Of a stretch of DNA of 61,913 bases, positions 13,391-25,646 are shown in pieces. The first letter of the stretch is position 1. Each line of letters opens with the position of its first letter. The translations under genes and the position numbers were made by a program. The notes beneath the pieces were generated by a model. It made no database searches, was not told where the DNA came from, and saw nothing but the letters and a program-made list of their open reading frames with translations. The stretch is from the NCBI GenBank assembly GCA_015499995.1, contig JADNRV010000289.1, forward strand, positions 1 through 61,913, given 5' to 3'. Source of the DNA: Flammula alnicola (taxonomy: Eukaryota > Basidiomycota > Agaricomycetes > Agaricales > Strophariaceae).

Positions 13391-14851
13391 CTAGCTACTG
13401 AACACCAAAACTCTACTAAAGCCTGAGGATATCTCTAGGGACAGAGAGAGACAAATGGAAGTGTGGGCGCATACAAGGGGTAGCTGAGCCCGGAAGTTTA
13501 GGTAGGGCCTAGACATGTCGTCCTCGAACCTAGGAGCTCCACGAAAGCGAGCAATCACGAATTGTAGGTCTAGCCTAGATAAGTTCACGAACGCTGGGCT
13601 TGTCAAAACTTCGTCGAGCGCATTCCATCGCATGAACAACGCATCACGCTTGGAGAGGCCGATTTCTTGCGCTGTAGTGATTTTAATCGCTACCAATTCT
13701 ATGGGGGAAGGATGCATCGCAGACGCAAGGAAATTCACTATCCCTGCCAATGTAAACCGCACCTCCAAGTCACCCGTGGCAGTTATTCCTAGCTTGAGAA
13801 TCCGTAAGGAAGTGAAAGGAGCGAGATCAAGAAAGGTGGGGTATGCAGCTGGGAGTTAGGTCAGCCAAGTCTATAGAAAACAGAAGACCAAATGTAATGT
13901 ACCTCTCAGCGTAATATGTTCGAGAGCAAGGGTCTCGAGGGAATGAGCCACTCCCAAGATGAAATCCGATAGGTCATCATCCCTGTCTGAAGGAACGACA
14001 ATTGAGAGGGATCGCAGATGAGGGAAAGCCTCAGATGCTGATTGAGAAGATGTTGTTGGCCTCAACGCCGAAAAGAAATATGAATACGGCAGGCGTCCTA
14101 GCTCCAGCGTCTCTATTCTTGAGTGCCTGCCTCTCGAATTTTGTCGAGTGTCACCATCTGAGGCCTCGATAGAAAGGTCGGCAAGTGATAGTACTGTTAT
14201 GTTTGGGGAATAAACGACTGCAATTATGAGTGACTGGGGGAAATCGAGGAAGTTGGATATATGCAAGGATTTGAGAGAAGGGTTGGAACACATAGCAAGC
14301 AATATCGGTGTTCTGCGGTGACTGTCGTCATTTTTTATCTCCCATGTAAGGAATCCCATTTGTGCTTTGAGAGTAAAGCTCTCGAGCATTGCACGGCTTA
14401 AGACCTCAAGGACTTTTGTCATTGCGTTTTCCCGAAAATGCAGCTTCCTGGAGATACCACGCACGACCTTTCTTGATCTCGTAAATATGGTGCCTAGCAC
14501 CACAGAACCGAAAAACTTCAAGTCGGAAGGTGTGTCCGAAGGCACAGAGAAGGCAAGTTTCAATGAACGGATGCCGCCCACCAGTAACTCTGCATTGTCT
14601 GGATGTTCCAAAAATTTGAGCAGTTTTCCAGCGCGTTTCTCGGAAGTTTCATCTGCGAGGAATCGAATGTGCGACAAGAGGTGTTTGCGGGATTGGTAAT
14701 GGAATGAACTGGACACTAGCGAACAGGATTGGAGGGTAGCTGTCGATTTCTTGTCCGACGCGATGTGGTCAATGATGAGATCGATGATCTCTTGGGGTAG
14801 GCCTAGGCGTACTGGTGGAACTGTCAGAACATGAGGAGAGTGGGATATCAT
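13391..14851 (-). CDS. F-box-like protein of the LPQEII family, about 468 aa
   Basis: Complement join(13391..13848,13903..14851). The ATG at 14851 is the first good start; the open frame extends upstream only without ATG. The N-terminus holds the family hallmark LGLPQEIIDLIIDHIASDKK, then SCSLVSSSFHYQSRKHLLSH, an F-box-like degenerate helix pair. A long leucine-rich stretch follows with NPSLKSLHISNF-type LRR-like strands and a late single intron (54 nt, gtacat donor) after HSLETLALEHITLRG. The intron position is shared with the other family members at 31.7-35.0 kb, so they are paralogues. Probably a substrate receptor of an SCF ligase or a Skp1-independent relative. No target can be inferred. 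Confidence 0.8.
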
Positions 14852-15174
14852 CCCAGACGGCGTAGAATCGGAAATCAGTACTCCTCTCGACTGAGGATGA
14901 TAAAGGTAGTGTAGAGCGTGTCTCACGCCTTCAGCTTCAAGTTCCGATGTCTTATAAGTAAACTGTGGCGTGCGACTTCACCCTAAAAAGCGGAGTAACA
15001 AAGGCATTGTCAATATTGACTACATAAGTCACTTTATCTGACTCTAGTTCCCACCAAAACGGCAGTAAATATTTCAAGGTAAGTCCAAGTACAGGCACCC
15101 AAAAATATCCGTCCAAATTCCACACATAAAGTTGAAGACGAAAAAGAACATTACAATCACACTACATCGGATTC

Positions 15175-17657
15175 CTACACAATATCAACACTTACAGGAG
15201 CACCAGTTTCACCGGAGGGGTTCGCCTCCTCCATCGTCACCCAACACCCACCCATAACGCTCATCGTCATATAGCTCTTGACCCTAATCCTATCTCTTCC
15301 CTTAGTCCCTTCTGATCCGGCCCACTCCACAGGCGGGCGCGAGGACGGCGGCTGCGCATCATATACATGCGTTATGGAGGAGAATTGTTGTAAGAGTCGG
15401 ATGAGGAAGAAGGAAGTCTCGTGGTACGCGAACTGTTGGTTCGGGCGTTGCAAGTAAGGGGGGAATTAATAAACAACGTTCAAGATCGAGGATGCTTGAA
15501 ACGAACCTGTTGCCCGAGACAGATTCGGGGTCCGGCGTTGAAAGGCAGGAAGATGAATGGGTTTGGTGTAATATACTTTCGCAGCCTTTCGTCAAGGAAG
15601 CGGTCGGGGTCGAATTCGTGGGCTAACGACCGGTAAAAAGTGTGAAACATCATCTCGGATATTCTCGTGGAAGGTTTGGCATCAGGACTGACCGTCAGGA
15701 CCCCATAAATCCTTCCTACGATGCATCAAAAATACACTATATGGAGACCTATCAAGAAGAAAACATATAAGAGAACCATTCTTGTGAGAAAGAACCCTGG
15801 AGAGGTAAACCACTCACTTGCTATGTGCCGGGATATAGAATGGCTTGGCGCCATATTTTCCAGGTAGAACGACAGGTTTGGACGTACTCCTGAGGTTGAA
15901 CGGCCTATGGCCAAAAATCGAGCGAGTCAGGACCAGCTTTTCTTGGTATAGTAAACCTACTTACACGGCAGGATACAGCCTAAGAGTCTCGTTAATCACC
16001 GCTCTCAGATATTTCATGTCCTTCATGTCGTCAAACGTCGGGCGGCGGGTCTCGCCTACTTTCTCGAGGATCTCCTGTCTGAGGCGCTTCAAAATATCTG
16101 GGTGCTCGGCGAGCATGTAGATGGCAAACGTAATGCTATTGGTTGTCTAGAGAGAAATCTGTAAGCCACAGCAGGAAAAGAACAAATGAATCAAGGGCTT
16201 ACGGTATCTCGACCTGCCAGAAGAATATTCAGAATTTCATCACGAAGAACTGCCTCGTCTGCACTTGCATCAGCATCAACCCAACGTCATTGTCAAAGAA
16301 GGAAAACATACCTTCCGTATAGTTAATCAAATGCTCCAACAGACTCTCTCCGTCCTTTACTTCCCTGTCTTTCTCAAAGACTGTCTGTTCCTTGCCCCCG
16401 CTCATCGCCCGCTTTCTCTCGACAGCAGCGCGCATGATGGGTTCAATAAATCCGTTGACAACAGTCATCTGCTCTTTTACTTTGTCCTTCCAGAACTCCG
16501 CAAGCGGCCAATTCACACCGAGCCTCGACCGCACAGCAATAAGTCGCTGAGCCTCGTCAAATGCTTTCGAGAACTTGTTCGCAGGGTGGGCGTGCGCTGT
16601 CAAGTCGACCAAGGGAGAATAGTGTGGATACGGGATGCCGGCGCCGAGAGAGTCCACGTCCTGATTGAAGAGGAACTCTGTTGCCGAGTCCATAGTAAAC
16701 CTCGATGCGAGATCCTGGATATCGACTGGGTATCCTTCGCGTAACCGGACTTTGAGTTGGTTCAGAGCCTCAGTTGCATGCCGGTCGAAGATGTCGAAGT
16801 GGCTGATGCGGTCTTTGCTGAAGAAGGGGCGCGTCATGGCGCGATGGAATCTGTTTGGTTCAGGGTCACGAATTGCCATGAAAACGAATATGTTTGATAA
16901 GAGCTCACTTCCACATTTCACCTGGAATTATCGGGCCAATCAACTAAACAGCACAACAGATAGGCATAACAGGTAGGAAAATGAGATATGTACCATCAGA
17001 GTTGAAGACGCCTGTTCCGAGAACGGATCGCATCTGGTCGTTGAACAGAGGACCTGACAATTACATGTTTAATAATGATGACGAATGATTTGGTTGAGCC
17101 ACGCACCCTTTTCATAACTGTCGAACTTGGTCGCAAGGATGGTTTTGATGTATTCAGGTTCCGTGGTAAAGAACTTCGTCTCCGTTAGCTCAGAACGAGG
17201 GTAGAGAGAACCAATAGAGTACTCTGTTCTCGAATAACGCTTTCATGTTCAAAGTATTTCCATACTGCTCAGTCCACTCGACGAACTGGTCACCTTCGAG
17301 TGAAAGTTAAATGTCAGGTATAAGGACCTATTCCGATGACATACCAGGGTATCCGTCCTTGAGATTCTCCACCATCTTCGCCAGGAGCGAAAGTCCACCA
17401 GGCCATTTGTCGTACACCCTCGGCGGGAGTACCGCCCCATGCGCATTTGCAGCTCTATGATCGACGAAGTCTCTGTACCGCACTTGCAAGAATATCGCTA
17501 TGGGCAGCGACCACAAGCACCCTACAATAATTGCCCATGTTGGCACTGAGATATCGAAGCGTGGAAGGAGTTTCGCAGATATGAGGACGGCAATTGGTGG
17601 GAGTATGAGACTCGGAAGGTTCTGCAAGAGGTAGACTGGTCCAGGTGGGAGTGGCAT
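15175..17657 (-). CDS. Cytochrome P450 monooxygenase, CYP63-like
   Basis: Complement join(15175..15432,15507..15622,15693..15748,15818..15904,15965..16146,16203..16258,16312..16850,16909..16921,16994..17053,17107..17179,17223..17293,17345..17657), 607 aa; all phases consistent. The N-terminus has a proline motif ([15 protein letters not shown]) and two hydrophobic segments, for ER anchoring. The C-helix region is [17 protein letters not shown]-helix LLAGRDT is near 369-375, ExxR is ETLR at 428-431, FDPDRF follows, and the haem loop [10 protein letters not shown] has its Cys at about 518. Family members oxidise hydrophobic compounds such as alkanes, fatty acids or aromatics; the substrate here is unknown. 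One exon is only 13 nt (16909-16921) and encodes the GEMWK start. The closest family is inferred from overall look, not searched. Confidence 0.93.
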
Positions 17658-19176
17658 GTTGGAAACAGCGAATCTTTGGAGGCCACAGGCAAGATAGAGT
17701 AAAGAACAAGGGTGCGAAACTGGAGACAGAATTATACGTTGAGATAATATTGTTCGAAGTCAAGGGATCCCTGAAATCACGAGCAATTGGGAGATCACCA
17801 AAATTCTGGCTGACAGGTACGCGCTATGCAAAGCCCTGCCCTGCGAAAAGCCCTGAGAGGCCTGACCTTGGTTGTGTTCAGCGGAATGCGGCTTGTGACA
17901 AGGTCTGAATGGAATGACGCATTTTGTTTTCAGTCAATTTCGGGAACTTCCGTGGGAAATTGAACTTGGAAATCATGACAGACATGGAACCTGTACTTTC
18001 TCTTTCCAATGTTTTATCAACGCAAGATCTGAAGACCCTCCAATGAAGGTAATAAACTAGGGAGCTTTCGAAGATCGGAAACAGCATCCTCGACCTCCAG
18101 GAAAGCTTGACGGAAGATCATATGAGCTGCGGTATCAAAGAATTTTGAATTGCGTCCCCATGATGACTCCAGCCTCCAGACGTGGACATGACCCCATCCA
18201 GCCCCAACTTATCCTTTCCGTATCAAACGAGCTAGATCAGGACCCAAAGCAGTAGCGTTACCGTCAACGAGTTGTAATTGAATTTATCAATTGCAAGGCC
18301 ATATATCTTTTCACTGAAAACGAGGACCACCGGCCCTGGACTGCCTCCTGAAGACCTCATCGCCAGAGTAACCGACTAACCCACAACTGATCTGGAATTC
18401 TCTCGTGGTAGCCCAAGCCATTCAGACGATGATTTATGCCGGGGATTTCAGTGTATTACCATGGACTTGAGCACCAATTATCCTCGTTTCTAAGGCTGCC
18501 CAAGCTTCAATAATGCTGCATTCCTAGATGCTTTCCTGGTTGCCGAATGCTCCTGTTTTGTTTGGCCCTTTTTTGGGTTGTATTATTAGGGCGATACATG
18601 ATGAATTTCTCAATCGTGTATGATCTCCAAAAATTTGACGTGAAAGTCTCCTCTGTTGGATTTCGAACTTCCTCCTTCCGGGTTTTGTGTGCGCCAACCC
18701 TCTCGAGATCACTCGGTCGCAACCTTGGTAGTAAGCGCCCAATGACCATATGCGCTTATGTGGTCTCCGGTCTTGGTATGTTCGAGAAAGAAGCACCTCA
18801 ACTGCGGCGCGATCATGTTGGACTCGACAATCGCCCTGGTCCCCGTCGAAATCTTTTTCAAGTACGATTGATAAGCCGGAGAACGTGGATATGCCTTGGA
18901 GACTGACCTCACTAGCCCTTTCAGCCACAGCCACCAAGTCTGGGATCGCAGAGTTTCTTTTTAGTTCTCTTTCTAGGTGATAAACCAAGTCGCCTTTCTA
19001 AACCATAGAATTACAGCCTGACATACTGTATATTATAACTGAGGTCCGAGTCGTGTGGTAAATTTATCGGCACCATGAGCGAATAAGTTCTAGACAGACA
19101 TTTTGCAAAGCACCTGACCAGAGGACTCAAAAATACAGGAAAAGAAATTCTGCGATCTAAAAGCTACAACCCGATT
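17658..19176. other. Intergenic upstream of P450
   Basis: P450 promoter followed by about 1.3 kb without a supported gene. Minus-strand ORFs at 18507-18988 show no recognisable motif and overlap in three frames. Confidence 0.4.
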
Positions 19177-19540
19177 TTATCTTTCGTCGATGATACGATA
19201 GTGGAGAGCCCGAGCGATGGTACGGTACCATCTGTCCTGCTTGAAATGCCACCCACAGACAGACGGGATCATGGCATCCCAGTGTGGCACGTTATTTCCC
19301 GTTAAGAACGCCTCCCTCTAAGCTATAGTACGCATGGCCACAAATTCCCACCAAGGAGGATAAAACCCTGCCCACCCAAATTCGATAAGCCAGAGATGGC
19401 CGTCATCGCCGACGATCAAGTTCCTCGGTTTGAGATAATGGTGGGTGGTTTGCGAATCGTCAAAGATCTCCATGCTATCAAACTACATAGAATTGTCAAT
19501 GTAACTCCAGTCCTTGGGCAATTTTGAAAGCCAAATTCAT
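19177..19540 (-). pseudogene. Phosphotransferase (APH/kinase-like) 3' relic
   Basis: Minus-strand translation gives DDSQTTHHYLKPRNLIVGDD, then GHLWLIEFGWAGFYPPWWEF. This matches the catalytic and metal-binding end of fungal aminoglycoside-phosphotransferase-family proteins, which normally read HGDLxxRN and DWG-type motifs. The catalytic Asp is replaced (HHYL), and the metal-site Asp is Glu. In-frame TAG stops occur at 19318-19320 and about 35 codons upstream, just before FDSMEIFDD. Beyond the first stop the frame runs on to a natural-looking end at 19177 (ALHYRIIDER). No 5' half is present. A decayed relic. Confidence 0.65.
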
Positions 19541-19857
19541 GCGAATATTATTAGATCCGCATATGTCTCACATGGTCCTTGGAGTTTGCAGCGCTCGCCG
19601 AACAATGGTGACTGGCACACTTTTGGGATTTCACTCCGACTGTCAAGAGGACCAGGGATAGCAAAGCGGGGGTGCCGGATTTTACGCAGCTGGCGCACGT
19701 ACGAGCGCATCGTGAGCGCGTGAGCAATGAGCGTGATGCGCAGACGCCCAAAAACATATTGCGTCCGGGGCTAGCCTCCGCCAACATTTCACCCATTCTC
19801 AATTCTCGTTCACCGCAGCAGAGACTTTCTATCACAATACTATACTCATAATCAACA

Positions 19858-21298
19858 ATGGCGCCAACGTCTGTCCTAGAACGACCTTCCACACCCCCAC
19901 TTTTGCCCACCGCCTTTCCCACAACTACGTGTCTGAGGCGTGGTCTATGCCCCGTCACCGTTCTACGTGCTCAGGGCCCTGAGGCCTTAGAGAGCCATTC
20001 ATTATACTATGAGCAACATGGACCTCCAAGCGCCAAAGACGACGAGGAAGCGATGAAGAAGCTGAAGAAGGTCGTGTTCATTATGGGTCTCAACTCGAGC
20101 AGCTTCTCGTGGGGTCCGCAGGTGAGGTGGTTTGGACATGGCGGAGAGGGTGGGGATTGTACAGCCCTGGTGTTCGATAATCGCGGTGTGGGCAACTCGG
20201 GATACCCAAGAGGGCCGTATACGTGAGTTTTCGACTTTTGTTATGTTCGCGAGAGCCTGAAGGTCTTGTACGGTGTCCTTCTTATGAACTGCGGCCTCGC
20301 ATCCCATACTTACGTCGTTATTCTCCCTCTTTCCATAGCACATCTGGCATGGCAGAAGACGTGATATGTCTTCTTGACTATCTGGGCTGGACAGGAGACC
20401 GCGAGCTCAACGTCGTCGGTATCAGTCTTGGGGGTATGATTGCACAAGGTCGGCCTTACTCTCGTTGGTATCTGTGCTATAGTAGGATAATTTTATATTT
20501 GATATACTTCTGTTTCTCGCCACAGAGCTAGCATATCGTATACCTGGCCGTATAAGTTCGCTCGTCCTAGCTGTTACAACTCCCGGCGGACATATATGGG
20601 GCAATTTCCCTCCAGTACGTCCCGTTCTCCCTCCGTAGTAATACTATGACGAGTAAACACGCCTTTACCTCCCAGAAAAAAGGCATATTATCCTTAACAA
20701 AGCTACTTTTTACCCCGGATCCGGCAAAGAAGGTCCCCACTGTCCTTGACATGCTCTTCCCTGCTGAATGGCTTCGGGAGAGAGCTAAGAGCGACCCTCA
20801 TGCTGAATTTAACGGCAACACGGAGGCAAACGACCAAGGGAAAACGAACTCGGATGTACAAGCAGAGGTGCGTTGATCATTTCTTGAATTATTTTGGCGA
20901 GTGCGAACAACCTCTTTTTTACGCAGGGCTTCCTCCGTCGCGTCACAATAACCAAACCCCAACTTCTCCTTGGACACGTATCGCAAATGGCTGCGGGTCT
21001 CACCCACAGCGTATCGCCCGCCCGGCTCGCCTATATCGCTGCCAACATCCCCAAAATCGCTATCGTCACAGGCGACGACGATCACCTCGTCCGACCCTCT
21101 GGCTCGGATAGGATTAAACAAGGAATGGACTCTGAGCTCAGTGAGAGCGATAGGCGCAGAGTCGAGCTACTTAAGTGGAGTGGCACTGGACATGGAATAC
21201 ACGCGCAGAGGGAGGTGGAATTTAACCAGCTTGTGCAGCGATGTGTGAGGGAGGGTGAGAAGGCCTTGGAGAGTGGGTTCAAGGGGAGGGATGTATGA
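19858..21298 (+). CDS. Alpha/beta hydrolase, 375 aa
   Basis: CDS join(19858..20222,20339..20448,20526..20614,20676..20867,20927..21298). Alpha/beta-hydrolase fold: strand-turn FIMGLNSSSFSW with an oxyanion-type loop, FDNRGVGNSGYPRGPY, nucleophile elbow GISLGGM with Ser at 151, an acid in TGDDDHLV (about 302-304), and His in GTGHGIH (341). A charged insert sits between helix C and the acid strand. No signal peptide is seen, so it is probably cytosolic. It resembles the broad epoxide hydrolase/esterase-like group found near fungal metabolic genes; the substrate is unknown. Four short introns. The first ATG has a typical CAACAATGG context. Confidence 0.9.
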
Positions 21299-21610
21299 CT
21301 AGAGAAGAGCCGCCTCCGTAGGCAGAATTCTTGCTTGCGGAGTTCTCAGTTTCGCTGAACTTAAGATCATTATCGACGTCCGAGTTATTGCCACGGATTT
21401 TTAGGTCTATGAGATACAATATTGAACATCTTTACTTACTAGTTACTTACCTCCGAGTCTTCGCCGTCGCCGGAAGCTTTATGCAAAGTGCTAGGTTACA
21501 GATCTTGCCGCAGAGGGGGAATCTCTTGAGGATTTCAACATCATTGAATTTTTTGCCAACACCTATGGTGGTCCCAAATCTAATCAAGATCTTTCTCCGA
21601 AAACAGAGCC

Positions 21611-23938
21611 CTAAGCTACAGCCGCTACAACAAGCCCGACAACTTTGAAAATATCTGGTATGCCCGGCGGGGCTCCATGTCCATGATAAATATCCAGACC
21701 TGCAGCCTGCCTCCCAACGTCTCCAGGGAATTTTAGAGAAAATATGTCGATGCCAGAAGAAGGAGTGAACGGGTCCGAAGCGCCGCCACGAGTAGTACAA
21801 CGCATTTCATTCGTCACTCCGATTGCGTTTCCGGCTCCATCACGCACTCCAATGAGAACACGTCCGCGAAGGCCATGAAACATACTAACGGAATCAGTGT
21901 CGGCCTCTACCAGTAACTTTCCATCGCGATATAGAGTGGCCTTAGTCGTCATCCATCTGCCAGAGGCTACCAACTGTTGTTTAAAGGCTTGGATGGGCCT
22001 GGATGCGTTCCTCTCTCTTTCACAAGCTTTTATCCTGTCCACCATGCCAGATTGCATCTCTTCGAATTCGTTTTCCCAGTCCCACTTTGCGCCATCAATG
22101 GCAGTGTTTCTTGCAGCTGTGGTGAAATCCTCTTCATATCGATGCTTTGTGTTGGATGAGATGGTAATAAACTCTGGGTCTTCTCTCGCAACCGCTTCCT
22201 CCAGGACCTTATCAAAAGCAGCGAGTAGTGAAAGGCGAATGTTCCGTAGCTGACCTCCAAACAATTTCGAAACTTCGTTGTGAAAAGAGTGAATCAACGT
22301 AGCGCGTTTCTCCACATAAACAGCTTGAGCGTAGCGGCGAGCATCTTCATCATAGTGTGCTAATTGTGGTTGAAGTTAATATAAAAAATCCATGAGATAG
22401 TTAGAGTGGATCGTCACCAAGAATATCAGATTTCCAATCCTGCATAAGCAAGCCAAGACCATCGATGACTTTTCCTTCATTCGAAATGGCAAGTTGAGAG
22501 GCAATCTTTGGTCTGTATTTCTCGAGGAGTGACCCAGAGACCTTGTCGCACATAGCTCGCGCAAGAAGTTCGTGCTGGCCAGGAAGGTTCAACTTCTCGT
22601 TGAGGCGAATCGTCTCCTGTTGATCTGCCGTTCAACCTAGCCGAAATTGGTTGTAGAGATTCATCACGCACCCAAATGGTCCTCATGTATGGTTCAAGAC
22701 CATCGACAGGTACGGTGTTTGGATGAGCTTGCTTGAGTATGTAGTCCGTGCTCTCTCTCTCCACAAATCGCTTTCGAAGTAAACCTACCGCAGATTTATA
22801 TTGATCAGAAGCTGACCGCATGTGTGGCAGGGATTCAAATCCGAAATCGAAATATTCTGGCAGGGTTTGGTTCATCAGCGCTTCTGGTTTTTCAATGCTC
22901 TCCCATATCCTATTGAGGTCTAGCGTGAGGGTATGGGCAAGGCTCGCAAGCGGAGTACTACTGCTGTGATCTTGAATTACGAAAACAATTTTCGGCGGTT
23001 GATATACACTGATAGAGCGACTGGTTAAACCTAGCGTCAAGACCGATGAACAGTGGATTTCACTTGCCGTTTATCCAAATTCCCATACAGAGAGAGATGC
23101 TCCTCAAAAACAATTTTCAGCAAACCGATATTCGCGCCGTTGTATAAACCGACTTGGTTCTCCCAGATGTTGACGATAAGGATTCTTGAACATGCCAATG
23201 CAAACAACGCACATTTGCGCTCGAAATTCTGTGGTACAAATGTCGATACACCTACCATGGGTCGTAAGTGGGTGACTAACCTGATCATCTCCACGACTTC
23301 CCCCATCTGACCCCTCGACATCCATGACGATGACATTATGAGTCTTGTCGCGCGACAACCATATACCTGGATCATATATTAGTAGTGTCCTCGTAAATAT
23401 GATGGTACAATCGAGGCAACTTACCATTCGTCGTTCGACCGCGTCCTTTAGCAGGGTCCATGACGGCAAAGTCTGTATCAAACATGTTGTTGAGAAAGGT
23501 ACCTGGTCGTAATAAATAAACCCCATAATATCGTGCAACCAGGATCGATCTACTCACTCTTCCCAGAGGACTGGGAACCGATAATGGCCACCGTCTCGTA
23601 GTCAAAACCGTTGGTCATGCCCCACTTCATCGTTTTATCCCCAAGACCGTCCCTACAAAATTAACGTCATCACAAGGGAGCATGCCGCTATTAAAATTCA
23701 CGGACAGGAACTCTTGCTCGTCATTGATAATCTGAATTTTGTTGGTGACGGAGGCAATCTTATAGAAAGAGAATAACATCAGCTACGCATGTGAAGAGAA
23801 TGACAAAAATAAAATAAAATGCTCACAGCAATGAAGCATTGCGAAAAAACAAAAAGTACGCAAGGAAGTCGAACAGCCTTCTGCAAAAATAAGGAATTAA
23901 GGTGAGTAGGGGAGAATTTAAAATCGGAAACGTACCAT
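21611..23938 (-). CDS. RHD3/Sey1-like dynamin-family GTPase with signal-peptide-like start
   Basis: Complement join(21611..22359,22418..22616,22672..23008,23068..23228,23281..23366,23425..23502,23558..23652,23706..23758,23827..23880,23936..23938), 604 aa; phases close. P-loop GSQSSGKST is at 62-70, TTNG follows, and G3 DVEGSD is at 110-115. [19 protein letters not shown] is near-diagnostic for Sey1/RHD3, the ER-fusion GTPases. G4 is [10 protein letters not shown] instead of the usual RD. The helical region continues with [12 protein letters not shown] and WKSDIL. Differences from Sey1: shorter (about 600 instead of about 800 aa), an N-terminus of [18 protein letters not shown] that looks like a signal peptide or anchor, and a C-terminal approximately 120 aa beta-rich segment (from [18 protein letters not shown]) in place of the late stalk and transmembrane hairpin. 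The first exon is just the ATG. One intron is GC-AG (23009-23067), and one donor is gtccgt (23705). Confidence 0.82.
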
Positions 23939-24000
23939 GGTATGCAGAGTAGGTCGTACCCTGACCTTCGGTCAAAAGTGAAGATCGATACTTAAAGGGC

Positions 24001-24536
24001 CATCGCAGGCGACACCTTTGCATTGGCCTTGAGGTTCCCGCATGTTTTCATTTCAGCTACCAATAGCCCATGGGCAGCATGCCTGAAAGGCGTGTTCATT
24101 CCAGAAGTGTACACGTCGCTCCGCAGCTGGCAGAATCCTAATCAAGTTGGTGCTTCTTCGTGATAATGAGATGCAGGCAATTCAGTAAGGACGGAGCTGT
24201 GAAGTTTTCATTTCGGGTGCTAGTAGACTATGTCTTTCGATTTGAATTGGGGAGTTTGTCATTGGCAGGTGTAATGTTTCGTCGTATGCTGATCGTCTGC
24301 ATCAATCGCGCCTAGTCACGGTACATTTATATCGTCCAAGCTGAGTCGTCCATTGGGGTCCGCTTCACATGTTCGCCCAGTTCTCCGTCAATTATGATGA
24401 TTACAGATTCATTCGGACATCCGAAGTCGCCGTATCAAGGAATTGCCACTTCAATAAAACTAATTTTCTTTCCAAATAGTGCTGTTCCGGAGCTATCAGA
24501 TACGAGTCGAGAGTTCACCAGTCGATTAATATGAGG
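24001..24536. other. Intergenic upstream of the GTPase gene
   Basis: GTPase promoter region and the 3' flank of the F-box pseudogene. The second exon expected for that F-box family is absent here. Confidence 0.4.
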
Positions 24537-25531
24537 TTAAGAGGTACCTGGTCCTAGCCGCCTGGAATCGTTGAGCTCGAGCACTTCGAGAGAGCGAGAA
24601 ACACCACGTATGATTTGAAAAAGCGCTTCCATGTCACCGGAATATGTTGGTATAGACACTGAGAGCGTTGTCAGATTAGAGAAGGGTGTCGATGTGGATG
24701 ACGCTTGGGAGGATGCATGGAGGAAAGAGGGTAGCAGGGCAATGAGGTCTTCGTAGGATGAATAAGTCATTTTTAGCTTATCGATTTTGGCTTGGTTGAA
24801 GAATGCCCTTTCGGAGGTTTGGGGTGCAAAGGTAATATTCATAAAGACCAATTCGTGTAAGTTACTAGGCTGGACTTGACGTTCCGCAGTCATAAATGAG
24901 ATCGGCAGATTGTCGACATTGGCAAAGTGCAGTGATCTGAGGCAGGGGGTTCGAGCACATTTGAGAGAGGGTTGCTCTTCTACGATCACTGAATCTTGTC
25001 CAGTTCATGGACCCGAAGTATATTGCCAACATAGATTTCTCGATGTTAATGCGAGTCATGATCTCGAGGAGGCGGCGGACATGGTTCTGCTGCAGGCCAC
25101 TCTTTTCTGGCGCATCAAGAACTGCATCCCTTGACCTCTCGTACAGGTTCAGCGGCGCAGCTCTTGTTACGTCTGATGCCTTCTCAGTAAGAGGCTTACT
25201 AGAACGCGTGTCGACGATGACCGCTATTGATCGAATTATGGACAACAGGTTCTCGCTGTCGGGATGTTCCAGGATGCTGATGAGCCGGGCTGCGCGTGTC
25301 TGGGCGAGGTCGTCGACTTCAAATTCGATGTGGGAGAAGAGATGCCTCTGAGACTGAATGGAATGCTCTTGAAACGAGAGCGCAGGCCCGGAGGGCGCTC
25401 GATAACTTTCCATCCGAGGTCCACTCTGAAGCAATCTCGTCGATGATGAGATTGATGACTTCTTGGTAAGATGCGTGTAGAAAAGAGGGAGGTTGGAAAG
25501 TAAGGACAGGTTCAAGTACATACATATCCAT
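24537..25531 (-). pseudogene. F-box-like (LPQEII family) pseudogene
   Basis: The N-terminus YQEVINLIIDEIASEW and ALRACALVSRAFHS is in one frame. A one-base shift near 25355 moves to SQRHLFSHIEFEVDD and on through SDRRRATLSQMCSNP. A second shift near 24945 moves to CLRSLHFANVDNLP and ILRGVSRSLEVLEL-like sequence, ending at 24537. The conserved late donor (gtacct) is still present after RRLGPG, but the downstream exon is missing. Its upstream sequence (about 25590-25646) resembles that upstream of the F-box gene at 33247, so the promoter was copied too. Confidence 0.75.
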
Positions 25532-25646
25532 CGAAGATTCGCACTTCTGTCGTTATGCAACACCACGTGCTCGAGGATCTCGAGCCTATTATTATTAACC
25601 GGAGTCAAGAACGGAAAGGTAAATTTCGACGAGTAGTTAATGGTAC

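Noticed and set aside
18507..18988. 154-codon minus-strand ORF
   Set aside because: No recognisable motif, overlapping ORFs in several frames, no splice support.
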